Positions 1-7,778 are shown, numbered from the stretch's first letter. The stretch is 64,000 nucleotides of DNA from an uncultured Pseudobutyrivibrio sp. (GCA_900546435.1 URCQ01000010.1:1-64000); one strand, 5' to 3'. The notes: generated from the sequence alone by a model not told the origin. Numbers and translations are program-made.

Positions 1-44
1 TCGTGCAGTACGCTTAGATTTTCATAATAACGTGGTACGATCAT
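1..44 (-). CDS. Glycoside hydrolase family 2 (beta-galactosidase), N-terminus only
   Basis: The gene runs leftward out of the window, and only 14 codons remain from the ATG at 42-44: MIVPRYYENLSVLH. A strong Shine-Dalgarno (GGAGGAG) lies just upstream. This N-terminus resembles the opening of clostridial GH2 beta-galactosidases, which begin with a similar Tyr-Tyr-Glu-Asn and Leu-His pattern. It diverges from the AraC-type regulator at 245, a usual arrangement for a sugar-utilisation gene and its activator. The family call rests on 14 residues and is therefore tentative; that a translated gene starts here is much firmer. Confidence 0.55.
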   Translation of the reverse strand, partial: MIVPRYYENLSVLH

Positions 45-154
45 AAATAACTCTCCTCCAATACATATACTTTTTTGTTCTTTGTTTCCCTAAAGCAAAC
101 CTTATACTTTACTTTTTTGTTTACGTTCCTTAGTTATGCTATATATAGCCTATC

Positions 155-198
155 CTAATCCGCAAAATATGTCTATGAATTGGATTAGACAAAATATG
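155..198. promoter_or_regulatory. Candidate AraC-type operator: direct and inverted repeats
   Basis: The 9-mer CAAAATATG occurs at 163-171 and again at 190-198, 27 bp apart. An inverted pair CTAATCC (155-161) and GGATTAG (182-188) flanks the first copy. The second copy overlaps the -35 of the regulator promoter. Repeated half-sites in a divergent intergenic region are typical of AraC-family binding sites. Assigning them to the regulator at 245 is inference. Confidence 0.4.
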
Positions 199-214
199 CA
201 CTAAATGATACAAT
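186..214 (+). promoter_or_regulatory. Sigma-A-type promoter of the AraC-family gene
   Basis: The -35 is TAGACA (186-191) and the -10 is TACAAT (209-214), with an exact 17-bp spacer. The start codon of the regulator lies about 25 bp downstream of the predicted transcription start. Confidence 0.6.
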
Positions 215-244
215 GACAAAAAGTGTGAAAAGAGGTGCTGTCCT

Positions 245-1108
245 ATGTATTTGAACACCGGTTATTTGAACCACTCACATATGGATTTCAAAGACAAAAG
301 TCGTCCGCTGATTGTAGGTAGCTGTGGTACTTACCGTCTTTCCAGACATCCCAAACTTCCTACCTACCGTCCAAGGGGTCGTCTGGATTATCAGATTATA
401 TATATCACTGCTGGTTGTGGGCATTTTCATTTTGATAATGTAAATAACGAAACGATTGTTCCAGCCGGCAACATTGTACTGTACAGACCGAAAGAACTTC
501 AGAAATATGAATATTACGGAGAAGATAAGACAGAAGTATACTGGATTCACTTCACAGGAAGCAATGTGAAAAATATCTTACGTCAATATGGGTTTCCGGA
601 TAAAGAACGTGTCTTTCAAGTGGGTACATCTAATGAATATGAACAAATTTTCAAACGTATCATTATCGAGCTCCAACGCTGTCAAGATAATTATGAGGAA
701 ATGCTTGTCCTTTTGCTACGTCATCTTCTGATTAGTTTCCACCGGGAACTGACAAGAGAGCACATATTAAAAAATGAATATCTTGATCATGAGATGGATA
801 ATGCTGTTACCTTTTTCAGTGAAAACTACAATCAAAATATCAATATTGATGATTATGCTGCCTCACGAGGCATGAGTGTCAGCTGGTTTATCCGAAATTT
901 CAAAAAATATACCGGTTCTACACCAATGCAATTCATTGTGGGAATCCGTATCAACAATGCTCAGATGTTACTTGAAACAACAACTTATTCCATCAATGAG
1001 ATTTCTAAGATTGTCGGATATGATAACCAGCTTTATTTCAGCCGGCTTTTTCACAAGCTGAAAGGATATTCGCCAAGAGAATACCGAAAAATAAGAAATA
1101 AGTTATGA
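245..1108 (+). CDS. AraC family transcriptional regulator
   Basis: This is a 287-residue DNA-binding regulator. An N-terminal cupin-like sensor region spans about residues 25-165. It is followed by the two helix-turn-helix units of an AraC/XylS domain at about 190-287, with the typical signature around 'GYDNQLYFSRLFHKLKG' and a terminal 'YSPREYRK'. The start at 245 has an AGAGGTG Shine-Dalgarno. The gene diverges from the GH2 fragment at 1-44, so local control of beta-galactoside metabolism is the likely job. The ligand cannot be deduced from sequence. The gene ends in a bidirectional terminator shared with tsf. Confidence 0.9.
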   Translation: MYLNTGYLNHSHMDFKDKSRPLIVGSCGTYRLSRHPKLPTYRPRGRLDYQIIYITAGCGHFHFDNVNNETIVPAGNIVLYRPKELQKYEYYGEDKTEVYWIHFTGSNVKNILRQYGFPDKERVFQVGTSNEYEQIFKRIIIELQRCQDNYEEMLVLLLRHLLISFHRELTREHILKNEYLDHEMDNAVTFFSENYNQNINIDDYAASRGMSVSWFIRNFKKYTGSTPMQFIVGIRINNAQMLLETTTYSINEISKIVGYDNQLYFSRLFHKLKGYSPREYRKIRNKL

Positions 1109-1140
1109 AATCTATAATGTCATAAAAACTAAATGTCAAA

Positions 1141-1184
1141 AAAACCTTGAATTATCCCATTTTCATAGGAAATTCAAGGTTTTT
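1141..1184. terminator. Bidirectional terminator between the AraC-family gene and tsf
   Basis: A 13-bp perfect stem pairs AAAACCTTGAATT (1141-1153) with AATTCAAGGTTTT (1171-1183) across a 17-nt loop. It is flanked by A and T runs that give U-tracts on both strands. It serves the rightward regulator gene and the leftward rpsB-tsf transcript. Confidence 0.85.
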
Positions 1185-1239
1185 CATTGATCTACATGAT
1201 AATAATAATACGGTTCAAATTCTTATGCGAACTGTAAGA

Positions 1240-2178
1240 TTATGCGTTCATCTGTGCAGCAACTTCTGCAGCAAAATCTTCTTCCTTCTTTTCGATTCCT
1301 TCGCCTGTTTCAAAACGAACAAATCCTTTGATCTTAATGTTAGCATTGTTAGCCTTAGCAACTTCTTCTACATACTTAGAAACGATCTGCTTACCATCTT
1401 CAGCCTTAACGTATACCTGGTCAAGAAGAACAACTTCCTTTAATTCCTTATTGATACGTCCCTTGATCATACCTTCGATAACCTTCTCAGGCTTCTGAGA
1501 TTCCTTAGGATCGTTAGCGATCTGTGCACGAAGAATTTCTTCCTCATGAGCGATATATTCTTCGCTTACTTCAGATCTGTCTGTGTACTTAGGATTTAAT
1601 GCTGCAACCTGCATAGCAAGGTTTCTAGCCATTTCCTTAACAGCATCATTCACAACATCTGTCTCAACATCTACAAGAACACCAATCTTACCGCCCATAT
1701 GAACATAATCAGCGATAAAACCATTGTTTTCTTCTAACTGAGCAAAACGACGAATCTTCAAGTTCTCACCGATAACAGCGATCTGGCTTGCAAGTTCTTC
1801 GCTTACAGTCTTTGTTGTATCAAGTGCCCATGCTTCAGCAAGGAATCCATCGATATCTGTTGCTGTTGTGTTCATTGCCTGTGCAGCAACCTCTGCAACA
1901 TAATTCTGGAATTTTTCATTCTTTGCAACGAAGTCTGTCTCAGAGTTAACTTCTACTGCAACTGCCTTCTTAGCATCTTCAGATACCTTAAGTGATACGA
2001 TACCTTCTGCTGCGATACGTCCAGCCTTCTTTTCAGCCTTTGCAAGACCCTTCTTAGCAAGAAATTCAACTGCAGCATCCATATCGCCATCAGTCTCGCC
2101 AAGTGCCTTCTTACAATCCATCATACCTGCGCCTGTAAGTTCGCGCAATTCCTTAACCATAGCTGCTGTAATAGCCAT
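1240..2178 (-). CDS. tsf: Translation elongation factor Ts
   Basis: EF-Ts is the nucleotide exchange factor that regenerates EF-Tu-GTP in the cytoplasm. The protein is 312 residues, within the usual size of the family. It opens with the conserved TS-N domain (MAITAAMVKELRELTGAGMM, with 'DCKKAL' following), and 'NSETDFVAKNEKF' marks the dimerisation core. The ATG at 2178 is preceded by GGAGG at the right distance. An in-frame TTG at 2193 overlaps that Shine-Dalgarno and is unlikely to be used. It lies directly downstream of rpsB, as in almost all bacteria. Confidence 0.97.
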   Translation of the reverse strand: MAITAAMVKELRELTGAGMMDCKKALGETDGDMDAAVEFLAKKGLAKAEKKAGRIAAEGIVSLKVSEDAKKAVAVEVNSETDFVAKNEKFQNYVAEVAAQAMNTTATDIDGFLAEAWALDTTKTVSEELASQIAVIGENLKIRRFAQLEENNGFIADYVHMGGKIGVLVDVETDVVNDAVKEMARNLAMQVAALNPKYTDRSEVSEEYIAHEEEILRAQIANDPKESQKPEKVIEGMIKGRINKELKEVVLLDQVYVKAEDGKQIVSKYVEEVAKANNANIKIKGFVRFETGEGIEKKEEDFAAEVAAQMNA

Positions 2179-2205
2179 TGTTTTGTCCTCCAAAAATAAA
2201 TTTAA

Positions 2206-2937
2206 TTATGCTTCTTCGTTTTCTTCTACTTCTTCAACGTTATCTACGTCAACAGTTCCCTGCTTTGCTTCGATAACTGCATCTGCCATCTTACCAACGA
2301 TAAGCTTAACAGCACGGATTGCATCATCGTTACCTGGAATCACATAATCAAGTTCATCTGGATCACAGTTTGTATCAGCAATACCGATAAGTGGAATACC
2401 AAGTGCATGAGCTTCCTGTACGCAGATTCTTTCCTTCTTAGGATCTACTACGAAGATAGCGTCTGGGATTCTTCCCATATCCTTGATACCACCAATATTT
2501 TTCTGTAACTTCTCTAATTCTTTTTTAAGGTTTGTTACTTCCTTCTTAGGAAGAACATCAAATGTTCCATCTTCTTCCATTGCTTCGATTTCTTTTAATC
2601 TAGCAATTCTGCTTTCGATTGTCTTGAAGTTTGTAAGCATACCTCCAAGCCATCTCTCGTTTACATAGTACATTCCACAACGCTCAGCTTCCTGCTTGAT
2701 TGCATCCTGTGCCTGCTTCTTTGTACCAACAAAAAGAATTGTTCCACCCTGCTCAGCAATATCAAATACTGCATCGTAAGCTTCATCTACTTTACCTACA
2801 GACTTCTGTAAGTCGATGATATAAATACCATTTCTCTCTGTGTAGATGTATGGAGCCATTTTAGGGTTCCATCTTCTTGTCTGATGTCCGAAATGAACAC
2901 CTGCCTCTAATAACTGTTTCATTGAAATAACACTCAT
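2206..2937 (-). CDS. rpsB: 30S ribosomal protein S2
   Basis: This is a 243-residue S2 with the family opening 'MSVISMKQLLEAGVHFGHQ' and the downstream 'RRWNPKMAPYI' block. The start is fixed by AGGAGG just upstream of 2937. It has its own promoter at 3048-3076 and a leader of about 105 nt, and it is followed 12 nt later by the Shine-Dalgarno region of tsf. The fla/che locus ends immediately upstream, the same junction as in Bacillus subtilis. An acidic C-terminal tail (VEEVEENEEA) is within normal family variation. Confidence 0.97.
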   Translation of the reverse strand: MSVISMKQLLEAGVHFGHQTRRWNPKMAPYIYTERNGIYIIDLQKSVGKVDEAYDAVFDIAEQGGTILFVGTKKQAQDAIKQEAERCGMYYVNERWLGGMLTNFKTIESRIARLKEIEAMEEDGTFDVLPKKEVTNLKKELEKLQKNIGGIKDMGRIPDAIFVVDPKKERICVQEAHALGIPLIGIADTNCDPDELDYVIPGNDDAIRAVKLIVGKMADAVIEAKQGTVDVDNVEEVEENEEA

Positions 2938-3047
2938 TTTCTTACCTCCTGGTTATTTACTTCCACATAATTCATCTTGATAAAAGACCTGTATTTTAGG
3001 CACCACTCTATCAATCCTTATGTGTGATTAATTTTGAGCCGTTGCTA

Positions 3048-3076
3048 ATTATATCACAGCGCACAAGCCGTTGCAA
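3048..3076 (-). promoter_or_regulatory. Sigma-A promoter of rpsB-tsf
   Basis: On the minus strand the -35 is TTGCAA (3071-3076) and the -10 is TATAAT (3048-3053), with a 17-bp spacer. The 9-mer GCAACGGCT occurs twice, once overlapping the -35 and once just downstream of the -10. The promoter starts about 8 bp past the stop of the last flagellar-locus gene. No good terminator is visible between them, so some read-through from fla/che into rpsB is possible. Confidence 0.8.
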
Positions 3077-3083
3077 CACTTTT

Positions 3084-3491
3084 TTACTGTTGTGGACTCT
3101 GTTTTGTCGTCAAAAGTTCTCCGATTTCTAAAAAGGTACTTCCCTCCGGTATCTGATAGCTTCCCGGCAACAAAAAATCATCCAGATTTTGTTCTGACAG
3201 ATACATATCAAACGCTTTGGCGTTATCCACAAGCCCTGCCTCTTGTAAATGTTGCGCCACTGTCGCAGATGAATCTCCGGATGCTATCGTAAAATCTACA
3301 TTCTTTGTATCTTCTGCAGGTGCTGTATTTTCTTTCGCATCCTCAGATGCTGCATTGGTCTCTTCTTTTTTTTGTTCTGTTGTTTCCTTTTTCTCTTCTA
3401 CCTTTTCCATTCCAAGCGCCTGTGCTTTTTTTATGATTTCCGCATCTGAAAGCGTTGGCTTGTAGAAAGCAAAGGCAATCGTAAAAAGCAA
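3084..3491 (-). CDS. MltG/YceG-like LysM-type domain protein, N-terminus frame-broken
   Basis: The C-terminal region (from 'FTIASGDSSATVAQHLQEAG' to 'LLPGSYQIPEGSTFLEIGEL') matches the LysM-like subdomain found before the catalytic domain of MltG transglycosylases. The catalytic domain itself is absent. In this frame the first usable start is a TTG at 3491, in the middle of a membrane segment. A well-placed ATG at 3544, with a GAGGAA Shine-Dalgarno, opens a sensible N-terminus (MKFKYYLRGVGIGGL) in a different frame. Restoring one G near 3498-3500 would join the two frames as 'GGLVTTLLFTIAF'. The intact gene would therefore run 3084-3544, overlapping the preceding gene by 11 bp. The coordinates given are the unbroken part. 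A true mutation and a sequence error cannot be separated here. Confidence 0.7.
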   Translation of the reverse strand: MLFTIAFAFYKPTLSDAEIIKKAQALGMEKVEEKKETTEQKKEETNAASEDAKENTAPAEDTKNVDFTIASGDSSATVAQHLQEAGLVDNAKAFDMYLSEQNLDDFLLPGSYQIPEGSTFLEIGELLTTKQSPQQ

Positions 3492-3533
3492 CGTTGTGAC
3501 AATCCACCGATGCCTACGCCTCGCAAATAATAT

Positions 3534-4244
3534 TTAAACTTCATGTTTTTGTTCCTCGCCAAACAGACCTAAGACCAATTTGATTTCCCCTAATCCTCTG
3601 CCCAATTGTTTTGCTATATCAACTTCACTCATTCCCTCGCGATAAAGAGATAAAATCTGTTCATTCTGCTGTGGTTCTTCATCCAACCCCGCATCATTCG
3701 ATGAAACCTGGGTGCGGAATGCCTCTTCTAATGTTTGTTTTGGTTCTATAGCATCTGGGTTTTCCTGCTGTAAAACTTCCGCTTCTTCTTCCATTGAAAC
3801 ACCGGTTTTTAGTAACTTATCGTCCAGAGTTTCTTCCATCTGAGCTACAGCTGACTGCATCAATGTCAATTCTTTCATAAGTTCTGTCACACGCTCTTGT
3901 TTTTCGTTTAACATATCATACAAAAAAACAATCTCATCATGTGATTTATTCATGGAACTAAGCACAGTATCTGAATATTCGCTGATTGCCATAATCTTTT
4001 CGTTTGTCTCTTTTTCTCCGCTACGTTCCATCTGTGCTGTTGCCAGATCAACCTTTTCTTGTAGTCTCTCATCGATTTGTGATGCTGCTTCTTGCATTTT
4101 ACTATCTATGATATCTTTGATTTCTTCATCACTCATTTTTTTCATTTCTTCCAAGTCTGCTTTTGATAGTTTTTCTGAGACAAAAAAACTTCCAATCAAA
4201 CAGACGATGCCAATCATTATCATGGCTATTTGTAAACCAGTCAC
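3534..4244 (-). CDS. DUF6115-like membrane coiled-coil protein at the SwrB position
   Basis: This 236-residue protein has one N-terminal membrane segment (residues about 4-22), a long charged coiled coil (about 28-150), a low-complexity linker, and a C-terminal helix-turn-helix-like segment ('ILSLYREGMSEVDIAKQLGR', about 197-216). The architecture fits the DUF6115 family. In B. subtilis the gene just before rpsB at the end of fla/che is swrB, a single-pass protein that promotes flagellar assembly. Position and architecture match, but sequence homology to SwrB is not demonstrated. A role in flagellar assembly or sigma-D output is inference. Confidence 0.6.
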   Translation of the reverse strand: MTGLQIAMIMIGIVCLIGSFFVSEKLSKADLEEMKKMSDEEIKDIIDSKMQEAASQIDERLQEKVDLATAQMERSGEKETNEKIMAISEYSDTVLSSMNKSHDEIVFLYDMLNEKQERVTELMKELTLMQSAVAQMEETLDDKLLKTGVSMEEEAEVLQQENPDAIEPKQTLEEAFRTQVSSNDAGLDEEPQQNEQILSLYREGMSEVDIAKQLGRGLGEIKLVLGLFGEEQKHEV

Positions 4245-4255
4245 TTTATCGCTCC

Positions 4256-4579
4256 TTATATTTTGATATCAAACGACGGTTGTCCTGTTTTGATTCGCAC
4301 CACACCATCGTTATCTAACTGTTTTTTCTTCTTTGTTTTCTTTCTGCCTTTGGCATCATATCCTCTGCCATCGCCATCACCATCTTTATAATTGTACTCA
4401 TGCTGCTGCGATTCTTCCATCTGCTGTACGGTAGAACTAGCTGTCTGTTCCTCGTGCATTACATTCACTTGCACGTTCTGTTGTTGCAAATTCGCTTTAT
4501 TGTCTTCATTGGCTTTTGTCGATGCCACTTCATGTGTATTTTGTATCATGCCGTTGAAATCAACTGGTCGTATGGACAT
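4256..4579 (-). CDS. Hypothetical protein of the flagellar locus
   Basis: This is a 107-residue hydrophilic protein without signal peptide or membrane segment. The middle is Gln-rich, followed by an Asp/Gly-rich stretch (KDGDGDGRGYD), a Lys-rich patch and a conserved-looking end ('VRIKTGQPSFDIKI'). It sits between the FapA-like gene and the DUF6115-like gene with short gaps, so it is co-transcribed with fla/che. I do not recognise a family and propose no function. The start at 4579 has a GAAAGGATG Shine-Dalgarno region. Confidence 0.65.
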   Translation of the reverse strand: MSIRPVDFNGMIQNTHEVASTKANEDNKANLQQQNVQVNVMHEEQTASSTVQQMEESQQHEYNYKDGDGDGRGYDAKGRKKTKKKKQLDNDGVVRIKTGQPSFDIKI

Positions 4580-4597
4580 AAGCTATCATCCTTTCGT

Positions 4598-6196
4598 TTA
4601 CATATTGTTAATAACAATTTCTCCATTTTTTCGTTCTAGCACACAATAAGAACGTTTTTCCTGCAGTTCATAAGAAACATCAGAAATACTGACCCTGGTT
4701 CCCGGATGAATATCTCTGCGCACAACCACTTTTGCGTGCGTACCCATCATCATATCACGTTGCAAGCTCTCGTACTCCGCCTGATCTTGTTGCAATCTTT
4801 GCTTTGCATCATTCACTGCCGCCAAAATCTGTGTAAAGTATGTCTTGTGTTTTTCTTCTAATGGTTGACCACTCTTAACATACGCCACATACTTCTCCAT
4901 CACCGGCTGGTATCTTTCCAATGTCTTTTTGGCTTCTGCTATATTCGCTTGCAATTGGTTATATCGCTCTTTTTTCTCTGGAGGCATTCCTACTTCAATG
5001 ATCGTATGCGCTCCCATCGCAGATCCAATACTATTTGCTTCCACCTTGCCACCGGCACGCACAATGCCGCCATTGATAAAGCCTTTCTTTTCGGCAACAA
5101 TCACATCTTCACCAGCACCAACTTCACTGTATATAATAGAACCTGTTTCTATGTAACCGCCGGCAAATACCTTTGCATTCTCGATATATTTTGTGATGAT
5201 ATTCCCTTTTGCATCTAAGACACCACGCTGCATTCCCTGAATGCCACATTTTACGATAATGTCACCTTCTGCCTGTAGCATAGCATCCTCAACACTGCCA
5301 TCCACCACAATATCGCCTTGTGATGTCACAACAAAACCGCCGCGTACATTACCACGAATATGAACACTGCCCGCATAATGAATATCGCCTGTTGAAGTAT
5401 CGACATCTGCAGGCACTTCATAGACGTCAGAAACGAAAACCTTACCTTCTGTCAAAGAAACATGACCTGTCACTTCCGAATACAAATGCATACCATCCTC
5501 AGATACCTTGATGTTTCTTCCATATTGCAGAGTTTTATTTTTCACAGAGCGTGGAGGTATTGTCTTTCCAAAGACATCCATCCCCGGTTCTCCTTGGTCC
5601 ATCGGATGAAGTGTTGCTAATTTATCCCCCGCCATAACCGAACAGATGGTATTTAACGCATGATAATCTACGGAACCATCTTCATTATGCTTCGGCTTCA
5701 ACGATGGATTCGTATTGAAAAAATATTCTATTTTCGCATCTTTACCATGTCTTGGCTGCTTTCCTTCCGCTACTACAATCGGTGTGCAATATATAGGATT
5801 TGTTATAAACTCTGCAATCTGCTCATCACAAATTCCAAAGCGAATCCCTCTTCCATTTAAATACGCCTCCACATCCATCGTATTTAAATGAGCGCCCTTT
5901 TGTGAAGGCGGATAAAATGTCGCCGTCACTTTCATTTTATCCAGGGAACAGTGTACTTCCATGGACTCAGCAAACTCCAATCCTTCTCCCTGTCCCACAT
6001 AAAATACCTGGTCTACACCCTTTGCAATTGCATCAGAGATTTCTTTTTCCTTATAACCACTTACACCATGGTCATCCAAAAAAGAAGCCAGTTCCTTATA
6101 AGAAACTGGCACACCTTTTGCTTTCGGCGCAAAGAGATGGCATACGGCTATCGTATCATTCCACGTAATTTGAAAATACCCATTCTGTTGCTCCAT
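4598..6196 (-). CDS. FapA/DUF342 family flagellar assembly protein A
   Basis: This is a 532-residue member of the DUF342 family, now called flagellar assembly protein A. The central part (about residues 230-390) is a parallel beta-helix of short repeats, visible as 'GDIHYAGSVHIRGNV', 'GDIVVDGSVEDAMLQAEGDI' and 'GGIVRAGGKVEANSIGSAMG'. A coiled coil and a small beta domain follow. Known members are cytoplasmic proteins linked to flagellar placement and number; the exact role here is unknown. It starts 9 bp after fliA and belongs to the same transcript. Length and repeats agree with the family. Confidence 0.85.
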   Translation of the reverse strand: MEQQNGYFQITWNDTIAVCHLFAPKAKGVPVSYKELASFLDDHGVSGYKEKEISDAIAKGVDQVFYVGQGEGLEFAESMEVHCSLDKMKVTATFYPPSQKGAHLNTMDVEAYLNGRGIRFGICDEQIAEFITNPIYCTPIVVAEGKQPRHGKDAKIEYFFNTNPSLKPKHNEDGSVDYHALNTICSVMAGDKLATLHPMDQGEPGMDVFGKTIPPRSVKNKTLQYGRNIKVSEDGMHLYSEVTGHVSLTEGKVFVSDVYEVPADVDTSTGDIHYAGSVHIRGNVRGGFVVTSQGDIVVDGSVEDAMLQAEGDIIVKCGIQGMQRGVLDAKGNIITKYIENAKVFAGGYIETGSIIYSEVGAGEDVIVAEKKGFINGGIVRAGGKVEANSIGSAMGAHTIIEVGMPPEKKERYNQLQANIAEAKKTLERYQPVMEKYVAYVKSGQPLEEKHKTYFTQILAAVNDAKQRLQQDQAEYESLQRDMMMGTHAKVVVRRDIHPGTRVSISDVSYELQEKRSYCVLERKNGEIVINNM

Positions 6197-6205
6197 AAAA
6201 GCCCC

Positions 6206-6976
6206 CTATTCCATATTTGTTAAAATTCCCAGATAATTTCCCATACGTTTCCGTAATTTTGCAATTGCTTTTGTATGCAACTGGGAAACTCTGGATTCTG
6301 ATACCTCAAGTACCATGCTGATTTCCTTCAAAGTCAAATCTTCATAATAATACATCAGTACCACTTTTCTTTCTTTTTCTGTTAACGTCTCAAGCGCTTC
6401 CGCAAGCATTTGCTTTAATTCCTGCTTTGAGATCATTTCTTCCGGCTGTATAAAATGTGAATTACGATGCGTATCCATTGCCGGTTCTGTTCCCTGCTCA
6501 ACAAATTCATTGAGTGAGACAACATTTGTTACTTTTAACTGTGATTGCCAGTCTATGAGTTCCTCTCCAGATAATCCCAATTCTGCAGCAACCTCATCAT
6601 CTGTTGCCGTCTTTCCTGTACGCATCTCTACCATCTTGATGGCTTCATCAAGCTTTTTTTGTTTTTGTCGCACAGTTCTGGGAATCCAATCCATCTTTCG
6701 AATCTGATCCAGAATAGATCCACGAATACGCAGACTAGCATAGGTTTCAAATTTTACATCTTTGCCCAAATCAAATTTATCAATCGCATCAATCAAGCCA
6801 AAAACACCATAGCTTACCAAATCATCAAATTCCACGTTATTCCCGAGGTACATACTAAGACGTCCGGCAACAACTTTTACAAGTGGCGCATATTCGATTA
6901 TAATCTGCTCTCTCATCTCCGGTGTGGGTTTCTTCCGAAAAGATTCCCACAACTTTTCTCTGTCTACCGTCTTCAT
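6206..6976 (-). CDS. fliA: RNA polymerase sigma factor FliA/SigD (sigma-28)
   Basis: This 256-residue sigma-70 family factor transcribes late flagellar, motility and chemotaxis genes. Region 2 is seen at 'YGVFGLIDAIDKFDLGKDVK' and 'FETYASLRIRGSILDQIRK', the latter typical of the sigma-28 group. Region 3 follows, and region 4 with its helix-turn-helix is at 'LTLKEISMVLEVSESRVSQL'. Its place near the end of fla/che matches sigD of B. subtilis, where distance from the promoter limits its level. The FlgM anti-sigma factor is not encoded in this window. Confidence 0.95.
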   Translation of the reverse strand: MKTVDREKLWESFRKKPTPEMREQIIIEYAPLVKVVAGRLSMYLGNNVEFDDLVSYGVFGLIDAIDKFDLGKDVKFETYASLRIRGSILDQIRKMDWIPRTVRQKQKKLDEAIKMVEMRTGKTATDDEVAAELGLSGEELIDWQSQLKVTNVVSLNEFVEQGTEPAMDTHRNSHFIQPEEMISKQELKQMLAEALETLTEKERKVVLMYYYEDLTLKEISMVLEVSESRVSQLHTKAIAKLRKRMGNYLGILTNME

Positions 6977-6997
6977 CTACTTAGTACTCCCGAAGTT

Positions 6998-7279
6998 CTA
7001 TTCCTGTTCTTCACCTGTCTCGACGCGCTCGGTCTCTTCCTCTGCTGTCTCATCTATCTGTTCATCGTCTTCTTCATTTTGTTCATTCTCTTCCTCCATC
7101 ACAGGAAAAGAACGATCCAAAACAATTTTTATCACAGTGCCGATCAATGCAAAACAAACAACAGCAATAAACAATCTTTTCGTATAAATAGCAAACGGCA
7201 CTCTCTGTATCGCCGATACCAAACAAGTGATTCCTGCTGCCAGCAGCGTTATGATGATCGGAATTGGCTTTGTGTTCAT
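6998..7279 (-). CDS. Small two-helix membrane protein between cheD and fliA
   Basis: This is a 93-residue protein with two predicted membrane helices (about residues 5-24 and 35-52) and a very acidic Glu-rich cytoplasmic tail. The start is ATG 7279, because GGAGGATG precedes it; an upstream in-frame codon at 7315 lies inside cheD. It overlaps the end of cheD by no more than its leader and continues the operon. I do not recognise a family. Translational coupling with cheD and fliA suggests a motility role, but none is shown. Confidence 0.7.
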   Translation of the reverse strand: MNTKPIPIIITLLAAGITCLVSAIQRVPFAIYTKRLFIAVVCFALIGTVIKIVLDRSFPVMEEENEQNEEDDEQIDETAEEETERVETGEEQE

Positions 7280-7289
7280 ACATCCTCCA

Positions 7290-7778
7290 TCAAATGAATT
7301 TTTCCTGTCTACCAACAGACTTAATCTTAAACTGCCCTGTTTCGCTATATAACTCTACCGTTCGTCCAAAATTAAGTCCCGTATCTTCCGCCACAAGTGG
7401 AATGCCAAGTGCTTTTAACTTTTGTCTTGAAGCCACCGCATTTTTCTCACCAATGTTAATTCCTTGTGCATTTGCATTGCTCAATTCGAACATCTTTGCT
7501 CCACCAGCGATCTTCGCAATAATCTTATTACGATTTGCCCCCGCCTTTATCATATCATCATATAGTTTTTGTATTCCTGTATCGGCAAATTTAGCAATAT
7601 TAGAATTATTTCTGATCTGCGTACTGTCTGGCAACATAATATGAGCAAGACCACTAATCTTTGTTGTAGGATCATATAATGCAATACCTATACATGATCC
7701 AAGCCCAATCGTTGTCAAAATGTCCGGTTCCTTACAGATGTTCAGATCTGCCATGCCGACTTTTATGACTTGTCCCAT
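7290..7778 (-). CDS. cheD: Chemoreceptor glutamine deamidase CheD
   Basis: CheD deamidates glutamines on chemoreceptors and, in B. subtilis, is a partner of CheC in adaptation. The protein is 162 residues. The catalytic Cys and His are visible in 'TIGLGSCIGIALYD' and 'GLAHIMLP'. The conserved 'KIAGGAKMF' and a GL-rich C-terminal block follow. It lies 9 bp downstream of cheC, and the pairing of cheC and cheD is the usual one. Confidence 0.95.
   Translation of the reverse strand: MGQVIKVGMADLNICKEPDILTTIGLGSCIGIALYDPTTKISGLAHIMLPDSTQIRNNSNIAKFADTGIQKLYDDMIKAGANRNKIIAKIAGGAKMFELSNANAQGINIGEKNAVASRQKLKALGIPLVAEDTGLNFGRTVELYSETGQFKIKSVGRQEKFI

Noticed and set aside
1147..1443. Plus-strand open frame across the terminator and the end of tsf
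   Set aside because: It starts inside the terminator loop and then runs antisense to tsf; there is no ribosome-binding site and no protein-like composition.
2938..3045. rpsB leader as a riboswitch or ribosomal-protein autoregulatory element
   Set aside because: The leader is about 105 nt, but I cannot identify a known conserved fold by eye.
3071..3292. Plus-strand open frame opposite the MltG-like gene and the rpsB promoter
   Set aside because: Shadow of the real minus-strand gene; no Shine-Dalgarno or family pattern.
4310..4380. DGDGDG stretch as an EF-hand or dockerin-like calcium site
   Set aside because: Only the first half of the loop fits; the Glu at position 12 and the flanking helices are missing.
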